Notes: generated from the sequence alone by a model not told the origin. 64,000 bases of DNA from Mycoplasmatota bacterium (GCA_018622675.1 CP076020.1:620001-684000), one strand, 5' to 3'. Shown: positions 18,160-28,471, counted from the stretch's first letter. Numbers and translations are program-made.

Positions 18160-19497
18160 TTGTTTAAGTATTTCCCTCACACTAAAGCTGATATCGAGAA
18201 AATGCTTAAGAGTTTAAACATAAATTCAATTGATGAATTGTTTAATGAATTACCGGCATCGGTGATTTATAACTCTGACTACGATATACCAAGCTTTATG
18301 TCAGAATCTGAGTTGAGAAATTATTTTGATGGTTTAAATAATCAAAATAAGGAAATGACTCTTTTTTCTGGTTTAGGGGCTTATGATCATTATCAACCAG
18401 CTATAATAGACGCCCTAACATCTCGTCAGGAATTTATGACTTCATATACACCATATCAACCTGAAATTTCACAGGGAACATTACAATATATTTTCGAATA
18501 TCAATCAATGATTCAAACGTTAACTGGTATGGATATATCGAATGCTTCAATGTATGATGGAGCTACTTCTACAGCTGAAGCTTGTTTTATGGCTGCTAGT
18601 ATTAGTAGAAAAAGAAATAAAATACTATTGTCTCGTACAATAAACCCTAATACTATTAAAGTTATTGAAACCTATTTAAAGTTTAAAGGCTTGGAATGGG
18701 ATTTTATAGACTCTAAAAATGGTATTACTGATTTAGGAGATATGAAAAATAAACTTGATGATGATATTGCTGGCGTTGTTGTTCAAAATCCAAATTTTTT
18801 CGGTTTAATTGAAAAATATGAAGGATTTAGCGAATCAATCAAAGAAAATAAGTCATTATTTATTATGAATGCTGATATTTCAACTTTGGGTGTATTAAAA
18901 ACACCATTTGAGCATGGTGCTGATATTGCTTGTGGTGAATGTCAGTCTTTAGGTATGCCTGTGGCTTATGGTGGACCATTCTTAGGATACTTAGCAACAA
19001 ATAAAAAATATGTAAGAAAGATGCCCGGAAGAATTTGTGGTTATACACATGATTTAGAGGGAAAAAGAGCATTTGTCTTAACTTTGCAAGCGAGAGAACA
19101 ACACATAAGACGTTCTAAAGCGAATTCTAATATATGTTCTAATCAATCGCTAATGGCTTTGTTCGTAACTATATATTTGTCAACTATGGGAAAAGAAGGC
19201 TTGAAAAAAGTAAATGAACTTTCATATCAAGGTTCACATTATTTATACGATAAGTTAATAGAAACTGGAAAATTTAGTGATCCTTTTAAACAGTCGTTTT
19301 TAAAAGAATTTACTCTTGAAACTTCACTTTCTCATGATTTAATTCAAGAAGCATTGTTAGAACATAATATATTTGGTGGATATTCGCTTAAGTCATTTGG
19401 TGATCAATATGAAAATTTGATTAATTTCGCCGTAACAGAGAAAAGAACCAAGGCTGAAATAGACAGGCTTGTTGAGATATTGGAGGGCTTATCATGA
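18160..19497 (+). CDS. gcvPA: Glycine dehydrogenase (decarboxylating) subunit 1
   Basis: A 445-residue alpha subunit of the two-gene P protein, which decarboxylates glycine. It carries no PLP lysine, as expected for this half. TTG 18160 is chosen: AGGTGA (18149-18154) ends 5 nt before it, and the resulting start MFKYFPHTKADIEKML matches the family better than the GTG at 18151. The end overlaps gcvPB by 4 nt. Confidence 0.91.
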   Translation: MFKYFPHTKADIEKMLKSLNINSIDELFNELPASVIYNSDYDIPSFMSESELRNYFDGLNNQNKEMTLFSGLGAYDHYQPAIIDALTSRQEFMTSYTPYQPEISQGTLQYIFEYQSMIQTLTGMDISNASMYDGATSTAEACFMAASISRKRNKILLSRTINPNTIKVIETYLKFKGLEWDFIDSKNGITDLGDMKNKLDDDIAGVVVQNPNFFGLIEKYEGFSESIKENKSLFIMNADISTLGVLKTPFEHGADIACGECQSLGMPVAYGGPFLGYLATNKKYVRKMPGRICGYTHDLEGKRAFVLTLQAREQHIRRSKANSNICSNQSLMALFVTIYLSTMGKEGLKKVNELSYQGSHYLYDKLIETGKFSDPFKQSFLKEFTLETSLSHDLIQEALLEHNIFGGYSLKSFGDQYENLINFAVTEKRTKAEIDRLVEILEGLS

Positions 19498-20978
19498 TCC
19501 AATATAATAAAATGATTTTTGAATTATCAAAGAAAGATCGCGTAGGTTATTCATTACCAGAGTCAGCATTTAATCATTATTCTTTAAGTGAACTTGGTAA
19601 TGACTATTTAAGAGTAGAAGAACCCAATTTACCTGAAGTTTCTGAATTGGATGTATTAAGGCATTTTACCAATATTTCTAATAAAAATTTTGGTATTGAA
19701 AATGGTTTTTATCCATTAGGGTCTTGTACAATGAAATATAACCCTAAGATAAATGAAGAAATAGCTGGTCTAAGAGGCTTTAGAAGACTTCACCCTCTAC
19801 AGCCAGTATCAACCGTTCAAGGAGCTTTAAAGGTCTATTATGAACTCCAAAGAATATTATCAGAAATATCTGGATTATATGAGTTTACGCTTAACTCTTA
19901 TGCTGGTGCTCATGGAGAACTGGTTGGTTTAATGATTATTAAACAATATCATGAATCTAGACAAGACTTTAAACGCAATAAAATTATTATTCCTGATTCA
20001 GCGCATGGTACAAATCCTGCGTCAGTAGTTGTATGTGGGATGGAAGTCATTGAAATAGCTTCTAATAAAAGAGGCCGAGTCAGTTTACAGTCTTTAAAAG
20101 AAGCTGTTGAAGGCAGAGATGATATTGCTGGAATGATGTTAACAAACCCTAATACCTTAGGGATATTTGAAGATGACATATGCGAAATAACTAAAGTTAT
20201 TCATGAGGCCGGAGGAAAAATGTATTATGACGGCGCTAATCTGAACGCACTATTAGGAAAAGTACGACCTGGTGATATGGGATTTGATGTGATGCATATA
20301 AACTTACATAAAACTTTTTCAACACCTCATGGCGGTGGTGGACCAGGATCTGGCCCAGTTGGTGTCACTGAAGAATTAGAGAAATTCTTACCTAATCCAC
20401 GAATCAAAAAGATGGATAATCATTATTTTATTGAAGAAAATGGCGATGCCATTGGTAGGATATCAAGTTTTTATGGGAATTATTTAGTTGCTTTAAGAGC
20501 TTATGTTTACTTACTGACATTAGGAAAAGAAAACTTAAAACTTGTCGGTCCATATGCAACTTTAAATGCTAATTATATTAAGAATGCTTTAAAAACTGCT
20601 TATCAATTACCAATCGATGGTAACTGTATGCATGAAGTGGTTTTCAATGGATTAATAAATAAGGACAATGATATTAAAACTTTGGATATAGCAAAAAGAT
20701 TACTTGATTATGGTATGCATGCTCCAACAGTTTATTTCCCACTATTATTTCCTCAAGCTATTATGATAGAACCCACTGAAACAGAATCTTTACAAACACT
20801 AGATGAATTTATTAATATTATGCATAAGATTGCTATAGAAGCTAAAGAAGATCCTGATAAATTAAAAGATGCGCCAACAAAAACACCAATCAGAAGAACT
20901 GATGAAGTTTTTGCAGCAAAAGAAATGATTTTCTCATATAAAGATTATTTAGCTTATAGAGAAGAAAGAGACCAGTAA
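19494..20978 (+). CDS. gcvPB: Glycine dehydrogenase (decarboxylating) subunit 2
   Basis: A 494-residue PLP-bearing beta subunit of glycine decarboxylase. The PLP lysine is K273 in NLHKTFSTPHGGGGPGSGP, with the typical YPLGSCTMKYNP segment near residue 73. It is translationally coupled to gcvPA by an ATGA overlap. The L protein (dihydrolipoyl dehydrogenase) is not in this window and must be encoded elsewhere. Confidence 0.94.
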   Translation: MIQYNKMIFELSKKDRVGYSLPESAFNHYSLSELGNDYLRVEEPNLPEVSELDVLRHFTNISNKNFGIENGFYPLGSCTMKYNPKINEEIAGLRGFRRLHPLQPVSTVQGALKVYYELQRILSEISGLYEFTLNSYAGAHGELVGLMIIKQYHESRQDFKRNKIIIPDSAHGTNPASVVVCGMEVIEIASNKRGRVSLQSLKEAVEGRDDIAGMMLTNPNTLGIFEDDICEITKVIHEAGGKMYYDGANLNALLGKVRPGDMGFDVMHINLHKTFSTPHGGGGPGSGPVGVTEELEKFLPNPRIKKMDNHYFIEENGDAIGRISSFYGNYLVALRAYVYLLTLGKENLKLVGPYATLNANYIKNALKTAYQLPIDGNCMHEVVFNGLINKDNDIKTLDIAKRLLDYGMHAPTVYFPLLFPQAIMIEPTETESLQTLDEFINIMHKIAIEAKEDPDKLKDAPTKTPIRRTDEVFAAKEMIFSYKDYLAYREERDQ

Positions 20979-20980
20979 CC

Positions 20981-21724
20981 GTGAACTTTTTGAATCTTTT
21001 TGGACTTTTTGATATATTAATCATCATTAGTGTTATTGCGATGGTAATGATAGGATGGCAAAAAGGATTCTTACTTAAAATTGTTGAATTAGCATCAACT
21101 TTATTTGGTTTGATTGCTTCTTTACTTTTGACTAGACCCTTTTCTAAGTTGCTAGATAAATGGTTTGGTTCAAACATTGAATTAAAAATAAATGAGTATT
21201 TTTTAGAAAAAAATCCTGAACTTAGTCAAAATCTCGATAGTCTCGGTAGAGAAGAATTAAAGTCGATACTAGAAGATATGAGTATGCCAAATTTTATATC
21301 TAAATGGATAGTTGAATCAGTAGATTTTCAAGCTATATCTCAATCTGTAATTGATGCTATTACACCTTTATTTAAAACAATGGTGTTAATAGTGATTGCA
21401 TTTATTAGTCTTTTCATTGGTTCAATGATCATATTCTTTTTCTTAAAAATTTTATCGAGAATGATTACAAAAATTCCTATTATTAAACAAATTGACAAAG
21501 TTTTAGGTGCTATATTTGGCTTATTTAAAGTTACAATGATTATTTATATTCTATTACTCATTTTAAGTTTTGCCTTAGCTATTCCAGCGATAAACAGTAT
21601 GATAGGGGATTTTGTTTATATTGATATGCAATTAGATTCAAGTAGTTTTAGATTGTCAAAATGGCTGTATGATAATAATATATTTAGATTTATCATTAAT
21701 ATTTTTGCAGCTGTTATAGGTTAA
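20981..21724 (+). CDS. CvpA-family membrane protein
   Basis: A 247-residue membrane protein resembling the CvpA / colicin V production family. Hydrophobic segments lie near residues 10-28, 32-50, 128-158 and 180-200, separated by a charged soluble stretch (about 55-120). The N-terminal pattern of a short helix followed by GWQKGFLLKIVELAS is family-typical. GTG start 2 nt after gcvPB, so it is probably cotranscribed with the glycine genes although no functional link is known. Confidence 0.72.
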   Translation: MNFLNLFGLFDILIIISVIAMVMIGWQKGFLLKIVELASTLFGLIASLLLTRPFSKLLDKWFGSNIELKINEYFLEKNPELSQNLDSLGREELKSILEDMSMPNFISKWIVESVDFQAISQSVIDAITPLFKTMVLIVIAFISLFIGSMIIFFFLKILSRMITKIPIIKQIDKVLGAIFGLFKVTMIIYILLLILSFALAIPAINSMIGDFVYIDMQLDSSSFRLSKWLYDNNIFRFIINIFAAVIG

Positions 21725-21742
21725 TCTTGACATATAAAAATA

Positions 21743-21771
21743 ACACAGGCACGATTTATGCCTGTGTTTTA
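21743..21771. terminator. Bidirectional intrinsic terminator
   Basis: ACACAGGCA, a 7-nt loop, TGCCTGTGT and a T-run. It lies between cvpA and the convergent diguanylate cyclase gene, whose stop codon is in the loop. Confidence 0.88.
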
Positions 21772-23399
21772 TTTGTGAATTTGTCACTATACATTTCTTT
21801 ATCCGCTCTAGCAATCAAGTCAGAAGGTTTTTTATCGTTTTTAAAATCTATTTTTGTATAACCTATAGAAATACTCATAGAAATTTCGTTATTCCCTTGA
21901 ACTTTTTTTAGAGATGATTTGAATTTGTTTTTTAACTTATTGAATAGAATAAGGTCTACTTGATGGGTGATACAGGCAAATTCATCACCGCCTATACGGT
22001 AACATTGTCCATACTTGCCAAATATTTGTGTGATAATATTATAACCATTGATTAAAACATGATCCCCTTCTAGATGGCCAAAATGATCATTGATATATTT
22101 TAAATCATCAAAGTCAAAATATATTAATGCAATATCTTCATCAGTATTATAGAATAAAAAATCAAAATCTTTTTCAAAAGCAAATCTACTACCAGCTTTT
22201 GTTAATTGGTCTGTATTGGCAATCTCTTCATATATTTGTTGTTCTAAGCTATTTCTTAATTTTTTTATTAAGTTGATCACGTTCACAACAAATAATATAA
22301 GGAAAACAATGGCTATACCAGTTGATGCGAAATTTGCTGTTTCTGAAAAATCCTTATTAGCAAATATGATGACTTCCAATAAAATAAAAATTGAAAAAGC
22401 TGAAAGTAAAAGAATATAGTTTCTGTATTTTAATTCCTTGTTTTTTAAATACTCAATAATTAAATATATGAATGTAATGACAAAACCAATAGCGATAAGA
22501 GAGACTGTTATCATTACACTTTCAAAGAAAGCAAATAAACCAAATACATGCAATAAAGTTATCATGATTAGGTTAAGTGAATAGGTGATACATAGATATG
22601 AAAATAGAACTTTTTCATTATTGAAAATATAGTATTTAATATAAGCAGTTGCTGCAATAGGAGCCGTGGCTAAAGACAGATAAGCAAGAGAACCGATTAA
22701 AAAATCGTTATTAAAATATATTTGAACAATCCTACTTTCAGCAAAAAGCCATAATCCTATAAATAAGCCAAAAACACCTAAATATATTTGGTAAGATTGC
22801 TGTTTACTAAAGAACAAATGACTGACTAAAATAAAAATTATAGAAATAGAAATAGTAAATAATGAAATATATAATTTAAATTCATGACGCTCTAGTAGAG
22901 AGTCTCTTAATGTAGATTGACTGCCGTAATATATTTCATTTAAAGTTCCTGACATATTTTTATATGGAGAAATTAAAATAATTTCAATTTGTTTGCCATT
23001 AGAATCTTTGGGAATGCTAACGAAATGATATAAACTAGCATAAGTGTTAAAAGCATTCTCTTCAAAATCTTTAATATATATAAGCTGATCATCCAATAGT
23101 ACTTTAACTTCTTGCAAAGAGCCTCTAATCATGATTACTTGACTTTGCTCAAAATCATTATTCAAAGTATTTTGGATTTTGATTTCATCATATTTGTCAG
23201 CCTCAAGTTTATAGGGCAATGAGACATCTTTTACATAGTCACCATTAATAAAAGCCATCCATTCATTATTATATTCAATGGAATGACTAGTGTTAATTCT
23301 TTGGTTATATGTGGAAAAAAATATAGAGATAATGACAATAAAGGTTAATACAACTGTGAATAAAGACAACCTTAGTCTTCTAGATATTTTTTCGTTCAC
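21756..23399 (-). CDS. Membrane-bound diguanylate cyclase (7TM-type sensor plus GGDEF)
   Basis: A 547-residue protein. It has an N-terminal membrane helix (about 11-28), an extracytoplasmic beta-rich region (30-175), seven or so hydrophobic helices (about 178-375) and a C-terminal GGDEF domain (385-545). The active-site motif RIGGDEF is intact, so c-di-GMP synthesis is expected. No RxxD inhibitory site is seen at the usual place. The layout resembles 7TMR-DISM receptors. It starts with GTG 5 nt after AGGAGG and lies 9 nt downstream of ispG, probably in one transcript. Confidence 0.83.
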   Translation of the reverse strand: MNEKISRRLRLSLFTVVLTFIVIISIFFSTYNQRINTSHSIEYNNEWMAFINGDYVKDVSLPYKLEADKYDEIKIQNTLNNDFEQSQVIMIRGSLQEVKVLLDDQLIYIKDFEENAFNTYASLYHFVSIPKDSNGKQIEIILISPYKNMSGTLNEIYYGSQSTLRDSLLERHEFKLYISLFTISISIIFILVSHLFFSKQQSYQIYLGVFGLFIGLWLFAESRIVQIYFNNDFLIGSLAYLSLATAPIAATAYIKYYIFNNEKVLFSYLCITYSLNLIMITLLHVFGLFAFFESVMITVSLIAIGFVITFIYLIIEYLKNKELKYRNYILLLSAFSIFILLEVIIFANKDFSETANFASTGIAIVFLILFVVNVINLIKKLRNSLEQQIYEEIANTDQLTKAGSRFAFEKDFDFLFYNTDEDIALIYFDFDDLKYINDHFGHLEGDHVLINGYNIITQIFGKYGQCYRIGGDEFACITHQVDLILFNKLKNKFKSSLKKVQGNNEISMSISIGYTKIDFKNDKKPSDLIARADKEMYSDKFTNKTQA

Positions 23400-23408
23400 C
23401 TTTGCCTC

Positions 23409-24458
23409 CTAATAATTAGCGATAAGATCTTTTAAAACATGAACTAAGTCTTCTTGTTTAACTTTTTTTATTTTTTTTCCTTGAATAAATAATAAAGCTT
23501 CATTTTTACCACCAGCTACGGCTATATCTGCTTCTTTAGCTTCTCCTGGCCCATTGACAATACACCCCATGATTGCGACAGTAATATCTTTATTAATGGT
23601 TTGTAAAAACTTCTCAATTTCTGTAACAATTGGAATCATATCATATTGAATTCTACCACAAGTTGGACATGAGATTAATTTAGGTTTTTTATATAAGTTT
23701 AAATTTGATAAAATTTCTTTAGCAACAAAAATTTCTTCCTCAGGTTTTGCTGTTAAAGAAACTCTGATTGTAGAACCAATACCTTCATTTAATAATATTC
23801 CTAGGCCTATAGAAGAAGAAATGGTTCCAGAAAAGTTTGTTCCTGCTTCAGTGATTCCTAGATGCAAAGGATATTTAAATGTTTGTGCTGCTAAACGATT
23901 GGCTTCGATTGTAGTTAAAACATTCGAAGCTTTTAATGAAATGATGATATCATAAAAATCAAATTTTTCTAATAAATCAACATGATATTTTGCGGATTCT
24001 ACCATTGCTTGTGGTGTTGGCTTACCATATTTTTCTAAGATATGCTTTTCTAAAGACCCAGAATTTATACCTATTCTAATAGGTATGTGATTTCTTTTGC
24101 ATGCATCTACTACAGCTTTAATACGTTCATTATCGCCTATATTACCTGGGTTAATCCTAATCTTGTCAACGCCTGATTCTATGGCTCTTAGTGCTAACTT
24201 GTAATCAAAATGTATGTCAGCAACGATAGGAATATTAATTTGCTTTTTAATTTCTTTAATGGCATCTGCATCTGCATAAGTCAATACAGCTACTCTAACT
24301 AATTGACAGCCCACTTTTTCAAGCCTTTTGATTTGATCAACTGTAGCATTGATATCTTTAGTTTTTGTATTGGTCATTGACTGAATAACAACTGGGTTGT
24401 TGCCACCGATTTTTATATCTTTAATAAAAATTTCTTTTGTAATATTTCTAGTAAACAT
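23409..24458 (-). CDS. ispG: 4-hydroxy-3-methylbut-2-en-1-yl diphosphate synthase (flavodoxin/ferredoxin)
   Basis: A 349-residue [4Fe-4S] enzyme of the MEP isoprenoid pathway, converting methylerythritol cyclodiphosphate to HMBPP. Cluster cysteines C264 and C267 (SCPTCGR) and C299 ([11 protein letters not shown]) are present, as is the N-terminal VVIQSMTNT. Normal length for the bacterial short form. Its presence shows isoprenoids are made by the MEP route here. An AAAGGA site precedes the ATG. Confidence 0.93.
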   Translation of the reverse strand: MFTRNITKEIFIKDIKIGGNNPVVIQSMTNTKTKDINATVDQIKRLEKVGCQLVRVAVLTYADADAIKEIKKQINIPIVADIHFDYKLALRAIESGVDKIRINPGNIGDNERIKAVVDACKRNHIPIRIGINSGSLEKHILEKYGKPTPQAMVESAKYHVDLLEKFDFYDIIISLKASNVLTTIEANRLAAQTFKYPLHLGITEAGTNFSGTISSSIGLGILLNEGIGSTIRVSLTAKPEEEIFVAKEILSNLNLYKKPKLISCPTCGRIQYDMIPIVTEIEKFLQTINKDITVAIMGCIVNGPGEAKEADIAVAGGKNEALLFIQGKKIKKVKQEDLVHVLKDLIANY

Positions 24459-24487
24459 AATGATTTCCTTTCAAAAATTGATAATTT

Positions 24488-24516
24488 ATTATACCAAATT
24501 GTAAACATTAATGAAA
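24488..24516 (-). promoter_or_regulatory. ispG promoter
   Basis: Minus strand: TTTCAT, 17 nt, TATAAT with an extended TGg immediately before it, about 30 nt upstream of the ispG ATG. Confidence 0.65.
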
Positions 24517-24569
24517 GTGAATGTGATTGTAAGAATATTGATTATATAAAAAATAATCTTGCTTAGGGG

Positions 24570-24598
24570 TTGAAGAAAGGGCTTTCATAGCATATAAT
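24570..24598 (+). promoter_or_regulatory. ilvE promoter with palindromic element in the spacer
   Basis: TTGAAG (24570-24575), 17 nt, TATAAT (24593-24598). The spacer holds AGAAAGGGCTTTCA (24574-24587), with the perfect inverted repeat GAAAG-GG-CTTTC. Confidence 0.75.
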
Positions 24599-24631
24599 AT
24601 AAATGAATAAAAAATACTGGAGGTAGTGATA

Positions 24632-25642
24632 TTGGAGAATTATAAAAATTTAGGTTTTAAAGTACAAGATACAAATGGAAATTACATTTCATATTACAAA
24701 GATGGAAAGTGGGATGAAGGTAAAATTCAAAAGGAAGATACCATAACGATTTCAGCTTTTTCAACTGCTTTACATTATGGACAACAAGCTTTTGAAGGTT
24801 TAAAAGCTTTTAGAACAAAAGAAGGTAAGATTCATATATTTAGACCAGATGAAAATGCAAAGAGACTACAAAGGTCTTGCGAAAAAATATTAATGCCTAA
24901 AATTTCAGAAGAAAAATTTTTGGATGCTATTAAACAAGTTGTTAAAGCCAATGAAGATTTGATACCACCATATGGGCATGGAGCTTCGTTATATTTAAGA
25001 CCATACGTTATAGGTGTTGGGAGAAATTTAGGAGTTAAACCTGCACCTGAATATATTTTTGGAGTCTTGTGCTCACCTGTAGGTAGTTATTTTAAAGGAG
25101 GACTAGAACCTGTTAAATTCACTGTAACTGATAGAGACAGAGCTGCCCCAAATGGAACAGGTGATGTTAAAGTCGGTGGTAACTATGCTGCAAGTTTATT
25201 AAGCCATCAAAAAGCTGTTGAACAAGGCTATGCCGATTGTATATATCTTGATCCTTTAACTCATACAAAGATCGATGAAGTAGGAGCAGCAAACTTTTTT
25301 GCAATTACTAAGGATAATAAGTTTGTCACACCAGTATCTAGTTCTATATTGCCAAGTATTACAAAGAAAAGTCTTATTCATATAGCTCAAAATTACTTAG
25401 ATATGGAAGTTGAAATCAGAGATGCCAATATCAATAATTTAGATGAATTTAAAGAAGCTGGAGCGTGTGGAACAGCTGCAGCAATTACACCTATCGGTAG
25501 AATAGATTATCATGGAAATAAACATGTATTTTATAGTGAAACAGAAGTTGGACCAATAACGAAAAAACTATATGATACTTTAACTGGAATTTACTATGGT
25601 GACGTAAAAGCTCCTGATGGATGGATTATGGTAATTGAATAG
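24632..25642 (+). CDS. ilvE: Branched-chain amino acid aminotransferase
   Basis: A 336-residue class IV PLP aminotransferase exchanging amino groups between leucine, isoleucine or valine and 2-oxoglutarate. The PLP lysine is in [11 protein letters not shown] near residue 183. [14 protein letters not shown] is family-typical. I chose TTG 24632 because GGAGGT (24619-24624) is 7 nt upstream; an in-frame GTG at 24626 is too close. It is monocistronic with a strong terminator. No other branched-chain biosynthesis gene is nearby, so a catabolic role is as likely as synthesis. Confidence 0.9.
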   Translation: MENYKNLGFKVQDTNGNYISYYKDGKWDEGKIQKEDTITISAFSTALHYGQQAFEGLKAFRTKEGKIHIFRPDENAKRLQRSCEKILMPKISEEKFLDAIKQVVKANEDLIPPYGHGASLYLRPYVIGVGRNLGVKPAPEYIFGVLCSPVGSYFKGGLEPVKFTVTDRDRAAPNGTGDVKVGGNYAASLLSHQKAVEQGYADCIYLDPLTHTKIDEVGAANFFAITKDNKFVTPVSSSILPSITKKSLIHIAQNYLDMEVEIRDANINNLDEFKEAGACGTAAAITPIGRIDYHGNKHVFYSETEVGPITKKLYDTLTGIYYGDVKAPDGWIMVIE

Positions 25643-25647
25643 ACTAT

Positions 25648-25673
25648 AGGAACGGTTTTCCGTTCCTTTTTTT
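25648..25673 (+). terminator. Intrinsic terminator after ilvE
   Basis: AGGAACGG, loop TTTT, CCGTTCCT and a run of seven T. Confidence 0.93.
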
Positions 25674-25754
25674 ATTAAAAATATGGCTAAAAATTAGTTA
25701 TTTTTTATAAAATTAAAATACTAAAAAATAATTTGAATAATTATGATTTTACCC

Positions 25755-25783
25755 TTGTTTTAAAAGCGCTTTCATTGTATAAT
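25755..25783 (+). promoter_or_regulatory. gdhA promoter with cre-like operator in the spacer
   Basis: TTGTTT (25755-25760), 17 nt, TATAAT (25778-25783). Within the spacer, TAAAAGCGCTTTCA (25761-25774) matches the Bacillus catabolite-responsive element TGWAANCGNTNWCA at 13 of 14 positions. The leader to the start codon is about 130 nt and contains a small hairpin (25876-25894) without a following T-run. Confidence 0.72.
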
Positions 25784-25920
25784 CATAAATGGTTAAACAA
25801 AAGAATCAATTATTTAAATTATAGACTAAAAAAGTTTATTGTTTTTTTTGTTTGATTATCAATATTCTTGACTATAAACAACAAAAAGTTGTTTAAATAA
25901 AAAAAAGTGAGGCGAAGAAA

Positions 25921-27267
25921 TTGTTTAAGAGTAAGTATTTAAAAAATTTGTTTGAGGCGACCAAAGAGCGTTATGCTACACAGCCTGAATTTTTACAAGC
26001 AGTAGAAGAGTTTTTCGATGCCATGGATCCAATTGTAATTGAAGATCCAAATATTGAAAAAAATGCAATTATGGAAAGATTAATTGAACCTGAAAGAATT
26101 ATTAAGTTCCGAGTAACTTGGGTTGGTGATGATGGAAAAATTAACGTAAATAGAGGTTATAGAGTACAATTTAACTCTGCTATAGGACCTTATAAAGGCG
26201 GCATTAGATTTCATCCATCAGTTAATGAATCTATTTTAAAATTTTTAGGCTTTGAACAAACATTTAAAAACTCATTGACTGGGTTACCAATGGGTGGCGG
26301 AAAAGGTGGAGCTGACTTTGATTCTAGAGGAAAAAGCGACGCTGAAATCATGAGATTCTGTCAAAACTTTATGCAAGAACTTTATCGTCATATTGGACCA
26401 GATACAGATGTTCCTGCCGGAGATATTGGTGTAGGATACAGAGAAATCGGTTATATGTACGGAATGTATAGAAAAATAAGAAATGAAAATACTGGTGTTT
26501 TAACTGGTAAAGGATTAACTTACGGTGGTTCACTAGTTAGAAAAGAAGCTACAGGATATGGTTTGCTTTATTTTGTAGAAGAAATGCTAAATAAATATCG
26601 TGATGAAAAAATTGAAGGTAAAAGAGTCGTGATTTCTGGCGCTGGAAAAGTTGCAACACATGCAGCCATGAAAGCAAGAGAATTAGGTGCTACAGTTGTT
26701 GCAATGTCTGATATTAATGGATATGTATATCATAAAAACGGATTGGATATTTCTTTAATTACAAAATTAACTGAAAATTCACCTGAATTCTCAACTCAAT
26801 ACAAAGATTATCATAGTGGTGCTGAGTATGGCGAAAATCCGACAGATATATGGACAAAACCAACGGACATAGCATTACCATGTGCTACACAAAATGAGTT
26901 GCCATTAGAATCTGCTAAATCACTTGTTAAAAATGGATGTTACTTAGTGTGTGAAGGTGCAAACATGCCTACAACACTTGATGCAACACATTATCTTCAA
27001 GAAAAAGATATTTTATTCGGACCTGGTAAAGCAGCTAATGCTGGTGGAGTTGCAGTTTCTGGATTAGAAATGACTCAAAATGCAATGCACACACCTTGGA
27101 CTTATAAAGAATTAGATGAAAAATTAAAACTTACAATGAAGCAAATCTTTGAAAAATCATATGAATCTGCTGAAAAATACGCTGATCCACGTAATCTAGT
27201 TGTAGGGGCTAACGTTGCTGGATTCTTACGAGTATATGAAGCAATGGTTGCACAAGGAGTCATCTAA
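25921..27267 (+). CDS. gdhA: Glutamate dehydrogenase (NADP-type)
   Basis: A 448-residue hexameric glutamate dehydrogenase interconverting 2-oxoglutarate plus ammonia and glutamate. Conserved segments include PYKGGIRFHPSVN, the catalytic-lysine motif LPMGGGKGG near residue 125 and DVPAGDIGVG. The length and sequence type are those of the NADP-dependent assimilatory enzyme, but cofactor use is inferred. It starts at TTG 25921 behind GTGAGGCG. It opens the gdhA-DUF1015-serC-serA cluster and could capture ammonia released by purine degradation. Confidence 0.93.
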   Translation: MFKSKYLKNLFEATKERYATQPEFLQAVEEFFDAMDPIVIEDPNIEKNAIMERLIEPERIIKFRVTWVGDDGKINVNRGYRVQFNSAIGPYKGGIRFHPSVNESILKFLGFEQTFKNSLTGLPMGGGKGGADFDSRGKSDAEIMRFCQNFMQELYRHIGPDTDVPAGDIGVGYREIGYMYGMYRKIRNENTGVLTGKGLTYGGSLVRKEATGYGLLYFVEEMLNKYRDEKIEGKRVVISGAGKVATHAAMKARELGATVVAMSDINGYVYHKNGLDISLITKLTENSPEFSTQYKDYHSGAEYGENPTDIWTKPTDIALPCATQNELPLESAKSLVKNGCYLVCEGANMPTTLDATHYLQEKDILFGPGKAANAGGVAVSGLEMTQNAMHTPWTYKELDEKLKLTMKQIFEKSYESAEKYADPRNLVVGANVAGFLRVYEAMVAQGVI

Positions 27268-28460
27268 TGTCTTACATAGTCACCCCTAACATACTATTAC
27301 CGGTATCTTCAATAGACAAAGAAAAGTGGGCTGTTATCGCTTGTGATCAGTTTACATCTGAACCGGAATATTGGGATGAACTAAAAACTTTGGTGGATAA
27401 TGTACCTTCAACTTATCATTTGATTTTACCTGAAGCTTATCTAAATGATGATCCTGCTCATAAAGTTGAAAAAGTTAATTATAATATGAACTTATACTTA
27501 AAAAATCACCTATTTGAAGAACATAAGGGTTTTATACTAGTCGATAGACAAACACCGCATGTTAAGAGACGATTAGGCTTAGTTATTGCCATTGATTTAG
27601 AGCAGTATGAGTATGAAGTAGGAAAAGAAGGAAAAATCAAAGCAACTGAAATGACAGTTGCTGAAAGAATTCCACCACGTGTAAAAATTAGAGAAAAAGC
27701 CCCGATTGAATTGCCACATGTTCTTGTATTGTTAGATGATAAGGATGAATCTATTATTACTAATTTATATAAGAATAAGAATAAATTAGATAAAGTATAT
27801 GATTTTAAATTAAATATGAATGGCGGTCATCTTAGAGGTTATGAAGTAAAAGATACCAAACCAATCATAGATAAAATTGAAAACTTATCAGAAGATTTAA
27901 ATTTAATTGTTGGTGATGGAAATCACTCATTAGCATCGGCTAAAGTATGTTGGGAAAATATCAAAAAAGATTTACCTGACACTGAGAAAGAAAACCATCC
28001 TGCAAGATTTGCATTGGTAGAATTGATTAGTTTATATGATGATGGTTTAACTTTTGAACCGATTCATAGGGTCTTATTCAATGCGGATATCAACTTAATT
28101 AAAACTTTACAAAACAATTTATTTGGTGGTTCGAGTTTAGAGCTATATTATGATAATCATACATACACTGTAAATGTTCCAGATAATCCATTTTTAGCTA
28201 TTCAACAAATTCAAGATATATTGGATGAATATATTTCAAGAAACAAATATATTGAAATAGATTTTGTTCATGGGATTGATAGTCTTAAAAAAATAGTTAA
28301 AAATAATCGTGAAAGTGTTGGTATCACTATGCCAACTTTAAAAAGAGAAATGCTTTTACCATATATTCGTGAAAATGGCGTTTTACCAAGGAAATCATTT
28401 TCTTTGGGAGAAGCTGTCGAGAAAAGATATTATATGGAAAGTAAAAAAATTTTAAAATAG
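27267..28460 (+). CDS. DUF1015 family protein
   Basis: A 397-residue member of the DUF1015 family (uncharacterised, sometimes labelled HTH-like or serine-related). VGDGNHSLASAK near residue 213 and the N-terminal PVSSIDKEKWAVIACDQFTSEPEYW are family-typical. It overlaps gdhA by one base (TAATG) and precedes serC. The same DUF1015-serC-serA order recurs in Clostridia, which suggests a link to serine metabolism. One published proposal for relatives is a serine kinase activity; I cannot confirm that here. Confidence 0.8.
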   Translation: MSYIVTPNILLPVSSIDKEKWAVIACDQFTSEPEYWDELKTLVDNVPSTYHLILPEAYLNDDPAHKVEKVNYNMNLYLKNHLFEEHKGFILVDRQTPHVKRRLGLVIAIDLEQYEYEVGKEGKIKATEMTVAERIPPRVKIREKAPIELPHVLVLLDDKDESIITNLYKNKNKLDKVYDFKLNMNGGHLRGYEVKDTKPIIDKIENLSEDLNLIVGDGNHSLASAKVCWENIKKDLPDTEKENHPARFALVELISLYDDGLTFEPIHRVLFNADINLIKTLQNNLFGGSSLELYYDNHTYTVNVPDNPFLAIQQIQDILDEYISRNKYIEIDFVHGIDSLKKIVKNNRESVGITMPTLKREMLLPYIRENGVLPRKSFSLGEAVEKRYYMESKKILK

Positions 28461-28471
28461 GAGTGATTTTA

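Noticed and set aside
25876-25894. Hairpin AAACAAC-loop-GTTGTTT in the gdhA leader as an attenuator
   Set aside because: It is AT-rich and weak and is followed by A-rich, not T-rich, sequence, so it is not an intrinsic terminator.
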